IMG/VR virus record: IMGVR_UViG_3300033153_008732
Location: 1 to 20,143 of that record
Origin: a virus
Reading direction: 5' to 3' (one strand)
DNA length: 20,143 nucleotides
The notes beneath the pieces were generated by a model. That model saw nothing but the letters and a program-made list of their open reading frames with translations, did not search any database and had not been told where the DNA came from. The translations under genes and the position numbers were made by a program. Positions 11,752 through 19,883 of the stretch are shown here, piece by piece. Positions within the stretch are counted from its first letter, which is position 1; each line of letters opens with the position of its first letter.

Positions 11752-12003
11752 ATGGACAATACTAACACTGCACCTACTGCTGCCGAACTTAATAGATTGA
11801 AGAAATTTCTTTTGTGGGCTAAAGAAAATGAGATACAGCTACATGATGTAACTTTTGGTGATATCAATATTACCATGACAGACCTAGATTTGATAGAGGG
11901 TCAAGAAGAAGTTAAACAATATGATGGCAAGGTTACTGCCCCAGAGCCTAAATCTATGTACGACCACCTAGCTAGAGCCAGAGGAATAATGCCAAATGGA
12001 TAA
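11752..12003 (+). CDS. Small protein between terL and portal (83 aa)
   Basis: A longer frame begins inside terL (11647), but the AAGGA at 11743-11747 directs initiation at ATG 11752. The N-terminus TAAELNRLKKFLLWAKENEI is helical; IQLHDVTFGDINITMTDLDL looks like a beta hairpin; the end LARARGIMPNG overlaps the portal start by 8 bp, giving tight coupling. Phages often carry a similar small protein here; no function recognised. Confidence 0.68.
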   Translation: MDNTNTAPTAAELNRLKKFLLWAKENEIQLHDVTFGDINITMTDLDLIEGQEEVKQYDGKVTAPEPKSMYDHLARARGIMPNG

Positions 12004-13963
12004 TCGAAAAGACGCCAACTTCTGGTGGAAGTCCAAACTGGGCTCACAGATTCATGACACTATCAATGGTTATGTGGAACACCTTAGGGATGTAAGTTTA
12101 GGCGATAGAAACAAAGACGCAGTACACTCAGTCCTTTACCACAATGACCAAGTTTTCTCTGGTCCATATGCTTCCGCACTAAGAATTATGTCAGCCCGAG
12201 GTTTTTCGGCGGTGAGATTAAATATTAGTAAGAACATAGTTGATACTCTAACAGCGAAGATAAGCAAGAATCACCCCTCTATTAAGATAGCTACTGATGG
12301 AGCTGATTGGTCTTCTAGACTTAAAGGTCGGAAGATGGGTAAATTCATTAATGCTAAACTTGATATAACTGAGTTTAAGAGGATTGCGCCGCAGATTTTT
12401 CGTGACTGCCTAATTAGAGGTACCGGCATTGTTAAGATAACCTCTGAGAATGGAGAGCTTTGCCCAGAACGAGTAAGTAAGGATGACCTTCTTATAGACC
12501 CTCTTGAGGCTCGTTATGGAAAGCCGCGCCAGATGCACCAGGTGTATATCATTGCAAGAGAAGTACTAATTGATATGTTCCCAGAGGACACTAAAGATAT
12601 TATGGCTGCCTCCAGCCACAACGAAGACGACTCCGGCTACATGATGAACTCCGAGATTAACAACTCCAACATGATTAGAGTTGTAGAATCTTGGCATCTT
12701 CCTTCAGGACCCGACGCCGGTGATGGTCGTCACGCAATTTGTATACAAAATAAAACACTCTTACATGATACATGGGATAGGGATACTTTCCCCTTCGCTT
12801 TCATTCACTGGTCGGCACCGGACAAGGGCTTCTGGGGCACAGGCTTAATTGAAGAGCTTGCTCCTATTCAATGGGAGATTGATAATACAATACAAACTAT
12901 TGGCGACAGCCTTCAGGTTGGTGGTAAACTTAAGGTCTTCATACCGCGAGGCTCCAAGATAAACCCACAACACTTAAAGAGCAATAAGATTGGTACCTTT
13001 ATTGAGTACTCAGGTCAGCTTCCTCACTTTGTAACTCCTGAACCAGTATCAGAGCAAGTGTTTAGATACTTGGATTTACTGTTTAATAAGGCTTCACAAA
13101 TTTCTGGCGTTTCAGAAATGTCTTCACAATCTAAGATTCCATCAAGGCTTGGAGATTCTAAACCAGCCATTCAAGCAATCTATGATATTGAAACAGAAAG
13201 ATTTAGCCCCCAGGCAATGGCGTATGGTGATTTTTACCTAGACGTAGCTGCCCAGTTCCTACACACTTTTAAAGAGCTTCACGAAAACGATAGTGAGTAC
13301 TCCGGTAAGTGGGTAGACAAGGATACTGTAGAATGCATTAAGTGGTCAGAAGTTGATATGGACAAAGACCAGTATAAACTTAAAGTAGAGCTTCTTAATA
13401 AGCTTCCAGATACCCGCGCAGGAAAATTAGCGACCATTAAGGAGCTGACAGAGATTGGTTTACTTCCACAACAGCTTCTAGGCACTGCGCTACAGTCCCC
13501 AGACCTGGAGAAGATTTACTCTATCATCAATGCTGCTCACGATAATATTCAGTGGGTCATTGGTCAACTAGAAGATGTTGATGCTGACTTCCCAGAACCG
13601 GAGCCTTACCAAGACTTACAATTAGGCATCAATCTAGTTAAAGCTACTTACAATGAGAACATGGCAATTGGTGCGCCAGAAGAAGTTCAGGAGAGACTGC
13701 AAGAGTGGATTCAGAATGCAGCATCAGTCCTAAAGATTGCCAAGGGCGCACAAGGACCACAAACTGCCCCAGGCGCTCAAGCACCAAGTAAAGGCGTAGT
13801 TGCCCCAGGCGCTATGCCTCCCGGCGCTGGACCAGAACCCCTTCCCCCAGGACCTATACCAGGATTACCTCCCGGACCATTAGATGACCCCGACGCCCCG
13901 CCACCCAATCCCAACTTACCAGAAGGACCTCCTCCAGGACCTCTCAAGGGACCGCCACAATAA
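11996..13963 (+). CDS. Portal protein (podovirus-type) with proline-rich C-terminus
   Basis: 655 residues directly after terL. It has the expected mixed character: an N-terminal wing (WKSKLGSQIHDTINGYVEHL), then RMHQVYIIAREVLIDMFPED-like crown/stem segments, and FAFIHWSAPDKGFWGTGLIE followed by LAPIQWEIDNTIQTIGDSLQ. This is the stretch that in portals of short-tailed phages precedes the long stem helices (SEQVFRYLDLLFNKASQISG). Twelve copies would form the ring for DNA entry and exit. The last roughly 74 residues are extremely Pro/Gly-rich with repeated PPG steps and are probably disordered or extended; this is not part of the core fold. It starts inside the previous gene, followed 15 bp later by the scaffold-like gene. 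Confidence 0.86.
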   Translation: MDNRKDANFWWKSKLGSQIHDTINGYVEHLRDVSLGDRNKDAVHSVLYHNDQVFSGPYASALRIMSARGFSAVRLNISKNIVDTLTAKISKNHPSIKIATDGADWSSRLKGRKMGKFINAKLDITEFKRIAPQIFRDCLIRGTGIVKITSENGELCPERVSKDDLLIDPLEARYGKPRQMHQVYIIAREVLIDMFPEDTKDIMAASSHNEDDSGYMMNSEINNSNMIRVVESWHLPSGPDAGDGRHAICIQNKTLLHDTWDRDTFPFAFIHWSAPDKGFWGTGLIEELAPIQWEIDNTIQTIGDSLQVGGKLKVFIPRGSKINPQHLKSNKIGTFIEYSGQLPHFVTPEPVSEQVFRYLDLLFNKASQISGVSEMSSQSKIPSRLGDSKPAIQAIYDIETERFSPQAMAYGDFYLDVAAQFLHTFKELHENDSEYSGKWVDKDTVECIKWSEVDMDKDQYKLKVELLNKLPDTRAGKLATIKELTEIGLLPQQLLGTALQSPDLEKIYSIINAAHDNIQWVIGQLEDVDADFPEPEPYQDLQLGINLVKATYNENMAIGAPEEVQERLQEWIQNAASVLKIAKGAQGPQTAPGAQAPSKGVVAPGAMPPGAGPEPLPPGPIPGLPPGPLDDPDAPPPNPNLPEGPPPGPLKGPPQ

Positions 13964-13978
13964 AGCTAAAAGGAAACT

Positions 13979-14998
13979 ATGACAACTGAAAATACAGAAG
14001 CAACTGAAGCTCCAATAGAAGTAGAACAAGAAGCTGTAGAGACTATAGAGACTGTAGAAACGGCAGAGGCTCTTTCTGATGAGCCCACCGCTGAAACGTT
14101 AGCCTTACTTAATAGAGATACCCCTACAGAAGAGGTAACGGAAGAGGTTCAAGAAGCCGCGCCTGTAGTAGAGGAAACAGAAGAGACTATTAAAGAGGAC
14201 ACTCGCTTTAGTAAAGCCTTTACTAAACTTTCTAAGAAAGAGAAGGAACTCGCCCTTAGAGAAGACAAACTTAAAGTTGTCTCAGCCAACGCAGAGAGGC
14301 TCGAAGCCGCCGCCGCTAATTACAGTTCCCAGCCTGTAGACTTTATTAAGGCGCAGCTCACCGCCTTGACAGGAAGCGACGACCCTGGAGTAGTTGAAGG
14401 TGCCTTCCAAGAACTATACGAAGCTATGACCATGCACGTACTAGGTGTAGATGCTCCAGCAGACTTAAAAGAACAGAGCCAGTATAACAAACTACAAAGA
14501 GACTTCGAGAACTACAAAAACGAGCAGCAAACCGAGAAGACCCGCCTCGAAGAGGCTGCCATGGAAGCAGAGAGAGAGACTAAGGTAACTCAAGCACAAT
14601 CGAGAATAGCCTCAGAACTTTCAGAAGCAAAAGAAGAATTCCCTTACCTCTTGGCTCAGAAAGATGAAGACCCGGGAGAATTAGTATTTGAGATAGTTTG
14701 GCAAGATTACAACGCCCAACTACAAGCAGGAACGCCCGGCGCTGTTCCTATGACAATTCAACAAGCCGCTTTGAAAGCGAATACTCACTTTCAAGCGGAA
14801 GCCCAAAAATGGGCAGCACTTATACCCTCAGCACCTACTACCGAAACGCAACCAACAGGTCAACCCGCCACAAACCGACCAGGTAATTCTAAGACGCTGA
14901 ATAATAACAGAGCATCAGTTGCCCCAACTAGAGATGCGTCTACTTATATAGAAGACGATGAAGAATCTAAACTACGCGCAGCAGAACTCTTATTCTAA
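13979..14998 (+). CDS. Scaffold-like protein of the prohead
   Basis: 339 residues with AAAAGGAAACT before the ATG. The N-terminal 80 residues are very rich in Glu and Thr; residues about 75-110 and 165-215 are strongly helical and coiled-coil-like (FTKLSKKEKELALREDKL; ENYKNEQQTEKTRLEEAAM). The C-terminal 50 residues are low-complexity and charged (ASTYIEDDEESKLRAAELLF). Composition and the position between portal and major capsid gene are typical of scaffolding proteins, which guide capsid assembly and then leave. No protease motif is visible, so scaffold removal probably does not rely on this protein cutting itself. Confidence 0.8.
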   Translation: MTTENTEATEAPIEVEQEAVETIETVETAEALSDEPTAETLALLNRDTPTEEVTEEVQEAAPVVEETEETIKEDTRFSKAFTKLSKKEKELALREDKLKVVSANAERLEAAAANYSSQPVDFIKAQLTALTGSDDPGVVEGAFQELYEAMTMHVLGVDAPADLKEQSQYNKLQRDFENYKNEQQTEKTRLEEAAMEAERETKVTQAQSRIASELSEAKEEFPYLLAQKDEDPGELVFEIVWQDYNAQLQAGTPGAVPMTIQQAALKANTHFQAEAQKWAALIPSAPTTETQPTGQPATNRPGNSKTLNNNRASVAPTRDASTYIEDDEESKLRAAELLF

Positions 14999-15026
14999 CC
15001 CTAATAATTAACTGGAGACTAAAATC

Positions 15027-16235
15027 ATGGCTTTAGACCTAACCTCATTTGATGCTGCCCTCAAGCAGCACTATTCCGGCGTCCGTGTTGAAAACATGGC
15101 GCTTCGTGACAACCCAGCTCTTGCAATGGTAAAAAAAGATGCAAGTGCAGGTGGTCGTAACATTCCACAGCCTATTCGCTTCAAAAACCCCCAAGGTGGT
15201 TCTGCGAATATCGCTAACGCAATCACTAACGCTGTAGCCGGCGGTTACGAGGATTTCGTTCTTACCCGTAAGAAGAACTTCGTAATTGCTAATCTTGACA
15301 ACGAGACGATTGAAGCATCTAAGGATGCCAAAGACTCTTTCATGAAAGCAACCGTCGAACTTGACGCTGCTGTTGAAGAGGCTGGAAATCGCCTTGCCCG
15401 CCAACTCTTTAGAGGTGCTGGTGGCGAGATTGGTCAGATTTCGACCGACACTACTATTGGTGGTGCTGTACTTAAGCTTTCTGACCCAGGCGACGTGTTC
15501 GCATTCGCTCCTGGTCAAGTCTGTGTTCTAAGTGCTAACCAAGACGGCAGCTCTCTACGCTCTGGTACTCTTACCGTGCTGGGTGTTGATAGAGGAACTG
15601 GTCAAGTAACTATGACTGGCGCTATCACATCTGGTGTAGCTGCTGCAGCTGTATCTGACTGGGTATTCATCCAAGGCGATGCCGGTGCATGCTTAAGTGG
15701 TTTTGCTGCTTGGCTGCCTGATACTGCCCCAACCGGTGGTGATTCCTTCTTCGGCGTTGACCGTTCTGTTGATTCTTACCTTTACGGTTTGATTCTTGAT
15801 GGTTCTGGTATGACTGTTGAAGAGGCTGCTCAACGTATGGGTTCTGACCTTATCCGCCACGGTGGAAAGCCAGATGTCCTTTTCTGTAACCCTTCTAAAG
15901 TTGCTGACCTTAGCATCTCCCTTGGCTCGAAGCGTGAATACACGAACGTCGATGTCAAAGGAAACGCTGCTATCGGCTTCCGAGGATTCCAGATTGAAAC
16001 TGGTGGACGACCTGTCATGGTTGTTGGAGACCTTAACTGTCCTGAAGAGAGAGGCTACATGCTTACCAGCAAAGACTGGACTCTTTACAGTGCAGGAAAA
16101 GCTCCTCACATCCTTGACCAAGACGGCGTTTACCTTCGTAACGCTACTGCTGATAGCTACCAAGCTCGTGTTGGTAGTTACGCTCAACTTGGTTGTGCGG
16201 CTCCTGGTCACTCTGGAGTTATCAAATTCAGCTAA
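15027..16235 (+). CDS. Major capsid protein
   Basis: 402 residues after GGAG (15013-15016). An N-terminal helical part (LTSFDAALKQHYSGVRVENM) leads to DNPALAMVKKDASAGGRNIP and PIRFKNPQGGSANIANA, patterns I associate with HK97-fold capsid proteins of podovirus-like phages. A peripheral P-domain-like sheet follows, and the core is closed by VLFCNPSKVADLSISLG and VMVVGDLNCPEERGYML. Codon choice shifts towards GGT, GCT, CGT and AAC/GAC compared with the AGA/AGG-rich neighbours, as expected for the most heavily translated gene. A terminator follows immediately. The fold is inferred from context and pattern. Confidence 0.88.
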   Translation: MALDLTSFDAALKQHYSGVRVENMALRDNPALAMVKKDASAGGRNIPQPIRFKNPQGGSANIANAITNAVAGGYEDFVLTRKKNFVIANLDNETIEASKDAKDSFMKATVELDAAVEEAGNRLARQLFRGAGGEIGQISTDTTIGGAVLKLSDPGDVFAFAPGQVCVLSANQDGSSLRSGTLTVLGVDRGTGQVTMTGAITSGVAAAAVSDWVFIQGDAGACLSGFAAWLPDTAPTGGDSFFGVDRSVDSYLYGLILDGSGMTVEEAAQRMGSDLIRHGGKPDVLFCNPSKVADLSISLGSKREYTNVDVKGNAAIGFRGFQIETGGRPVMVVGDLNCPEERGYMLTSKDWTLYSAGKAPHILDQDGVYLRNATADSYQARVGSYAQLGCAAPGHSGVIKFS

Positions 16236-16251
16236 GCTGAACTGACCTGAG

Positions 16252-16283
16252 GGGAGGGGGCTACACGGTCCTCTCCCTTTTAC
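16252..16283 (+). terminator. Intrinsic terminator after the major capsid gene
   Basis: GGGAGGGG (16252-16259) pairs with CCTCTCCC (16270-16277) with one G-T pair; loop GCTACACGGT, exit TTTTACTT. It probably is partial, to set the capsid gene apart from the virion genes further on. A second small hairpin, TGCTC/GAGCA (16298-16302 with 16308-16312), lies before the next gene. Confidence 0.8.
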
Positions 16284-16338
16284 TTAACAACGGGAATTGC
16301 TCAATGGGAGCATCAGAAACCCAAAAGGATACTACAAA

Positions 16339-16722
16339 ATGGCTAAATATAATTTCTCAGATATACAATCTCCAGACACTTGGGGCAAACTCGTTTCGGG
16401 ACACTATGCAGGTAATGGCGCTTCTAGCCCAACTGTAACTAGTGGAACCGGTTGGAGCGTTGCTCGTACAGGAACTGGCGTTCATCAAGTTACTCTTACA
16501 GGCAAGGTTGGTCAGATTATCTCTGTCACAGCCGGTGAACAACACGCAGGAGCAGTAGATACAATTCGTTCTAGTGTTACGGCGGTTGACCACAACTCTG
16601 CTACTTTTGATATCACTACTGTTTCTGGCGCCTCCGGCGCAGCAAGAGCAGCTACTGATGCCGGCAGCGACGTAGCGATTCACTTCTCTTGCTTCTACCG
16701 TTCAACTAAGGTACAACCGTAA
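16339..16722 (+). CDS. Small head-associated protein (decoration/head-completion-type, 127 aa)
   Basis: An upstream ATG at 16297 exists, but AAAAGGA (16323-16329) with good spacing selects ATG 16339. The product is beta-rich and lacks helices: the segment SGTGWSVARTGTGVHQVTLT is like the W-V-R-T-G-T-G-V-Y-x-V-T-L pattern of small phage virion proteins found just after the capsid gene. The end, ATDAGSDVAIHFSCFYR, adds a final strand. A capsid-surface decoration role is inferred from position and fold type. Confidence 0.66.
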   Translation: MAKYNFSDIQSPDTWGKLVSGHYAGNGASSPTVTSGTGWSVARTGTGVHQVTLTGKVGQIISVTAGEQHAGAVDTIRSSVTAVDHNSATFDITTVSGASGAARAATDAGSDVAIHFSCFYRSTKVQP

Positions 16723-16732
16723 GGAATAACAC

Positions 16733-16996
16733 ATGAAGAAACCAGCAATAGGTGTTCTTGTTGAGACTATCCTGGATAAGGAAAGTATGAAAGAAGATAC
16801 CTCCGAAAACAGTGAAGAGATGGAGGAAGAAGAGCAGGGTGGAGAGCGTTATGCTATTGCTCAAGACCTAATCGACGCTGTTAAATCTGAAGATGCTGAA
16901 GGAGTCGTGGCTGCATTAGATGCAACCTATGAATTCTGGGGTTCTGGTTCCGCCATGCCTTACGATGACGACGACAGCGACTGCGGTTGTAAATAA
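16733..16996 (+). CDS. Acidic small protein of the head region (87 aa)
   Basis: AAGGAATAAC precedes the ATG. The N-terminus MKKPAIGVLVETILDKESM is followed by an acidic run (SENSEEMEEEEQGG), a helical domain (YAIAQDLIDAVKSEDAEGVV, AALDATYEFWG) and a terminal DDDDSDCGCK. Small acidic helical proteins with this layout (acidic linker, then A..L..A+K..D..G...AL) are common after phage capsid genes. Function unknown. The CGC pair at the end could bind metal or form a disulphide. A strong terminator follows. Confidence 0.62.
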   Translation: MKKPAIGVLVETILDKESMKEDTSENSEEMEEEEQGGERYAIAQDLIDAVKSEDAEGVVAALDATYEFWGSGSAMPYDDDDSDCGCK

Positions 16997-17006
16997 CTAA
17001 CTAAAT

Positions 17007-17033
17007 AGAGGGGGGTCCTCCCCCTCTGTTTTT
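17007..17033 (+). terminator. Strong intrinsic terminator
   Basis: AGAGGGGG (17007-17014) pairs with CCCCCTCT (17020-17027), loop GTCCT region, then GTTTTT. Textbook shape; ends the head gene block. Confidence 0.9.
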
Positions 17034-17061
17034 AACATATAAACAATTTAAAGTTTATACT
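17032..17061 (+). promoter_or_regulatory. Sigma70-like promoter for the 17081 gene, immediately after the terminator
   Basis: -35 TTAACA (17032-17037, 5/6), 18-bp spacer, -10 TATACT (17056-17061, 5/6). Start expected near 17068, leaving a short leader with AAGGA for the ATG at 17081. The -35 overlaps the terminator T-tract, a compact stop-and-restart unit. Confidence 0.6.
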
Positions 17062-17080
17062 ATATTAAGGAAAAAATATC

Positions 17081-17470
17081 ATGGCTGAAATGACTGACTA
17101 TCTTGAAGGTGCTCTTATCGACCACGTTCTGCGAAATACTTCTATGACAAGTCCAACGACTGTCTATGTTTCTCTGCACACCTCCTCTCCGACTGAAACC
17201 GGAGCTGTTGGTGAGCTTACTGTAACCAATGGCTACGCCCGTGAAGCAGTTACCTTTGGAGCTGACACAGACGGTGTCTCTACAAATAGTGGAGCTATCA
17301 CCTACACTGCCTCTGGCGGAGCTTGGGGCTCTATAACTCACTTCGCTGTCTGGGACGCTTCCAGTGCAGGTAACGCCCTGCTTTGGTCGGCGCTTGACAC
17401 TTCACGTACTGTTAATGACGGAGACTCTCTAGAGTTCGCTATAGCTGCAATCACCGCTACATTTGCTTAA
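17081..17470 (+). CDS. Virion protein of the small tail-fibre/surface type (129 aa)
   Basis: Ribosome binding site AAGG at 17067-17070. The protein follows the pattern of a widespread small phage structural protein: a short helical N-terminus (YLEGALIDHVLRNTSM), TVYVSLHTSSPTETGAVG, GYAREAVTFGADTDG, WGSITHFAVWDASSAGN, LLWSALDTSRTVNDGDSLEF and a last strand. These are often annotated as tail-fibre or minor structural proteins; the exact site in the particle is not settled here. It has its own promoter and lies between two hairpins, so it may be expressed independently of the capsid genes. Two diverged relatives lie at 6392 and 6843. Confidence 0.74.
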   Translation: MAEMTDYLEGALIDHVLRNTSMTSPTTVYVSLHTSSPTETGAVGELTVTNGYAREAVTFGADTDGVSTNSGAITYTASGGAWGSITHFAVWDASSAGNALLWSALDTSRTVNDGDSLEFAIAAITATFA

Positions 17471-17479
17471 TAACTAACT

Positions 17480-17498
17480 CCCCAACTAATACTTGGGG
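17480..17498 (+). terminator. Hairpin after the 17081 gene (weak terminator candidate)
   Basis: CCCCAA/TTGGGG (17480-17485 with 17493-17498), loop CTAATAC, with an outer AACT/AGTT. No T-tract follows on the plus strand, so termination is uncertain. Confidence 0.42.
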
Positions 17499-17555
17499 CA
17501 TAGTTAAAAGGCAGGCACAAGACAAGAAAACGGTTGGACAGCTGGCGGTTTGTTA

Positions 17556-17624
17556 TTGGTTATATACCTGGTAGGTAGCCTTGTTGCGTCTTTTATAGGC
17601 GCACAAGGTACCTTTAACAACCAA
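17556..17624 (+). promoter_or_regulatory. Structured 5' leader of the repeat-rich tail protein gene
   Basis: Nested pairing: outer TTGGTT/AACCAA (17556-17561 with 17619-17624); inner GGTA-CCTTGT-GCG (17574-17588, G17578 and T17585 bulged) against CGC-ACAAGG-TACC (17600-17612). The inner stem has 13 pairs. AGGAGG (17631-17636) follows directly before the ATG at 17643. No T-tract, so it is more likely a stability or translation-control element than a terminator. Confidence 0.5.
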
Positions 17625-17642
17625 ACTTATAGGAGGAATTAA

Positions 17643-19883
17643 ATGGCTACTGGCGATTTCCTAATTAGACGTAATGATGCTGAAACTGATGCCATACTCT
17701 CTTCTAATTTCACAGCGACGTGGGATACGGAGGTACATGACGAGGGGGGTACTATAACATACTCTGCTGGTTTATTTACTGTACCAGACGACGCCCCTTA
17801 CTTTATCCTCTACAGTGAAAGATTTGTTACTGATACTAACTACACTGTTATACAGGCAGAACTACTTATAAACGGAGTAGTTATTGAGGGCGGAAAGGAC
17901 CACACCCACATAACTACAAGCTACGGTTCTTACGACAGCATGGTCAATGGTCATGTAATCTTAGAACTGTCTGCAAATGATACTGTAGCAGTTAGATATC
18001 ACCGTTCAGAAACCAAAACCTTAACCTGTACAAGAGTTCCAGACGATGGCGGCTTCCAAATACTTCAGTTACCTGATAACAATGACTTTGGTTTATACTC
18101 CACTACCGCCGACCACGATATCGCCTTCGCCTACGAGCAACTTCTCTTCAACACTCTTAGAGAGGACAGTGCAACATTCTCCGGCTCCGGCGCCCCCTTA
18201 GACACTATTCAAGTACAGTCTGCAGGAAGGTATGTATATTGCTTTAGTGGTGATACTTCTATTACCTCAGCCTCACCCCCAGCTACAGGCGAATTTAGGC
18301 TTGAAGTAGCCGTAAGTGGTACTAGACTACTTAATACAAGAGGCTCTACCTACGTAACAAACTATATACCCGGCGATGATGAAGGGGCTTTGTCTACCAC
18401 AGGCTTGCTTAATCTCGACTCCGGAGATAATATTAGTCTGTGGGGTAGTTTCGAAAACCACAAAACTAATGTGGGACGAACTGCTACAGTTGCCTCTGGT
18501 TTTACTTTCCAGCTTTGGAAACTGCCAGGCGCTTCTTCCGAGTTTCTCGGCACAGGGCAAGACGCTGAAGATATGCAGGGGACTGCCAACTGGTCTTGGA
18601 ACTCCTCTGATTATATTGATACGGATTCTTTTACTATTTCTCCTTCAGGCGGCGAGTTCTCTGCTGTTGCCGTAGATACCCCAGGTCACTTTTTAGTATT
18701 ACATAATGCTGTACAAGATAACACGCCTTCAGAGACGGTCCGAGAAGCTGTTCCTCAAAACTACATCACAGTTAGTGGCGTAAAAATTCCTTATGGTTCA
18801 GGAGCTACATTAGACTTCGGGGACTCGGCGACAAACCAAGACTCAGGTAAATATGGTATTACCGTCGCAGCTATCTTACCTAACCTTTCTGCAGATGAAG
18901 AAATAAGTGTATACACAGTCCCAATTGGTAACACTGGTAGTATCCCTGGAACCGACGCCAGGCTTGGTATTATCAGCCTGGACTTTTTAGCTTCTACCAC
19001 TCATGTAGGAGCAGGTTCCCTTACTGCTGACGGAACACTGGCAGGCGCCGTCACAGCGACGGCATTAGCAGCTGGTAGTGCAGCCGCCTCAGGAGCGCTT
19101 AGTGGAGCTGCCTTAGTATCTAAGATAGCCGCCGGTGCAATGAACGCTGCCGGAACACTGGCAGGAGCTGTAACTGCGGCAGCATTAGCAACTGGTAGTG
19201 TCGCCGCAACCGGAACACTTTCTGGAGCTTCCCTGGTATCTAAGGATGCTGCGGGCTCTGTAGATGCCTCGGGAACACTCTCTGGAGCTTCCCTGGTATC
19301 TAAGGATGCTGCAGGGTCAATAGGCGCTACCGGAACGTTGGTAGGTGCTGTAACTGCGACAGCATTAACAACTGGTAGCGCAGCTGCTGCCGGAACACTG
19401 GCAGGCGCCATCACAGCGACGGTATTAACTACTGGCGCAGTAAGTGTAACTGGCACCCTAGCTGCTAATGCTTCTTTAGGCGCGCCCGTTACTGGAACAG
19501 TTAGTGCTGTAGGAACATTAGCTGGTGCAGGAATGAGGATAGCTAATGCGGCTGGCTCAGTAAATGCAACAGGCTCTTTATCAGCGTCGGTTACAGTAAC
19601 CCTTATGGCGGCAGGTTCAACTTCAGCCGCAGGAAGCTTGGCTGGAGAGACTGTACACGCTCTAATGGCAACCGGAGCTGTAACTGCCGAAGGCTTCTTA
19701 GACGCAGGTGTAAGGCTGCCGGAAGTGGCATCCGGTACACTTTTAATGACAGGTACCCTTACTGGTGGTTACACCTATTTCCGAGGGAACATAGGAACAG
19801 AAACAACATACACAAAAGAAACGTCTACACTCATACCTTATGATAGTGGAGATAACCACGAACCAGATGGAGGAACCTGTTAA
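17643..19883 (+). CDS. Tail-fibre/adhesin-like protein with 20-residue repeats
   Basis: 746 residues behind a perfect AGGAGG. Residues about 1-140, 145-300 and 305-455 look like three related beta domains: the first has GGTITYSAGLFTVPDDAPYF, reminiscent of C1q/TNF-like jelly rolls, and the first two end in similar GGFQILQLP and FQLWKLP strands. Residues about 460-706 consist of 12 or so 20-residue repeats (pattern AGS..A.GTL.GA........), almost entirely Gly, Ala, Thr, Ser and Val, and likely to form a stiff beta-structured shaft. A unique C-terminus with TYFRGNIGTETTYTKET follows and ends in Cys. The arrangement of globular heads plus shaft is typical of receptor-binding or adhesion fibres; the target is unknown. 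The next gene starts at the stop. Confidence 0.7.
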   Translation: MATGDFLIRRNDAETDAILSSNFTATWDTEVHDEGGTITYSAGLFTVPDDAPYFILYSERFVTDTNYTVIQAELLINGVVIEGGKDHTHITTSYGSYDSMVNGHVILELSANDTVAVRYHRSETKTLTCTRVPDDGGFQILQLPDNNDFGLYSTTADHDIAFAYEQLLFNTLREDSATFSGSGAPLDTIQVQSAGRYVYCFSGDTSITSASPPATGEFRLEVAVSGTRLLNTRGSTYVTNYIPGDDEGALSTTGLLNLDSGDNISLWGSFENHKTNVGRTATVASGFTFQLWKLPGASSEFLGTGQDAEDMQGTANWSWNSSDYIDTDSFTISPSGGEFSAVAVDTPGHFLVLHNAVQDNTPSETVREAVPQNYITVSGVKIPYGSGATLDFGDSATNQDSGKYGITVAAILPNLSADEEISVYTVPIGNTGSIPGTDARLGIISLDFLASTTHVGAGSLTADGTLAGAVTATALAAGSAAASGALSGAALVSKIAAGAMNAAGTLAGAVTAAALATGSVAATGTLSGASLVSKDAAGSVDASGTLSGASLVSKDAAGSIGATGTLVGAVTATALTTGSAAAAGTLAGAITATVLTTGAVSVTGTLAANASLGAPVTGTVSAVGTLAGAGMRIANAAGSVNATGSLSASVTVTLMAAGSTSAAGSLAGETVHALMATGAVTAEGFLDAGVRLPEVASGTLLMTGTLTGGYTYFRGNIGTETTYTKETSTLIPYDSGDNHEPDGGTC
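19021..19760 (+). repeat. 60-bp in-frame tandem repeat array (about 12 copies)
   Basis: Units start near 19021, 19081, 19141 and so on, every 60 bp up to about 19741, each encoding 20 residues. Two flavours recur: GTLAGAVTATALATGS and GTLSGASLVSKDAAGS. The order in the first seven is A, B, A, B, B, A, A; later copies are more diverged. Two neighbouring B units share an identical run (19221-19252 against 19281-19312), a recent duplication. Confidence 0.88.

Noticed and set aside
15045-16211. Minus-strand frames opposite the capsid gene (15045-15518 and 15693-16211) and the plus-strand frame 15817-16245
   Set aside because: All are shadows produced by the capsid gene's biased codons; they lack initiation sites and neighbours on their strand.
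17550-17642. 30-codon TTG frame encoding a hydrophobic segment before the fibre gene
   Set aside because: It lacks an ATG or GTG, and the bases are accounted for by the nested hairpin. The hydrophobic stretch is suggestive (LLLVIYLVGSLVASFIGA), but start evidence is too thin to call a gene.
19001-19456. 151-codon minus-strand frame opposite the repeats
   Set aside because: It is the complement of the 60-bp repeats (Ala/Val/Pro-rich) and has no start signal; a shadow of the fibre gene.
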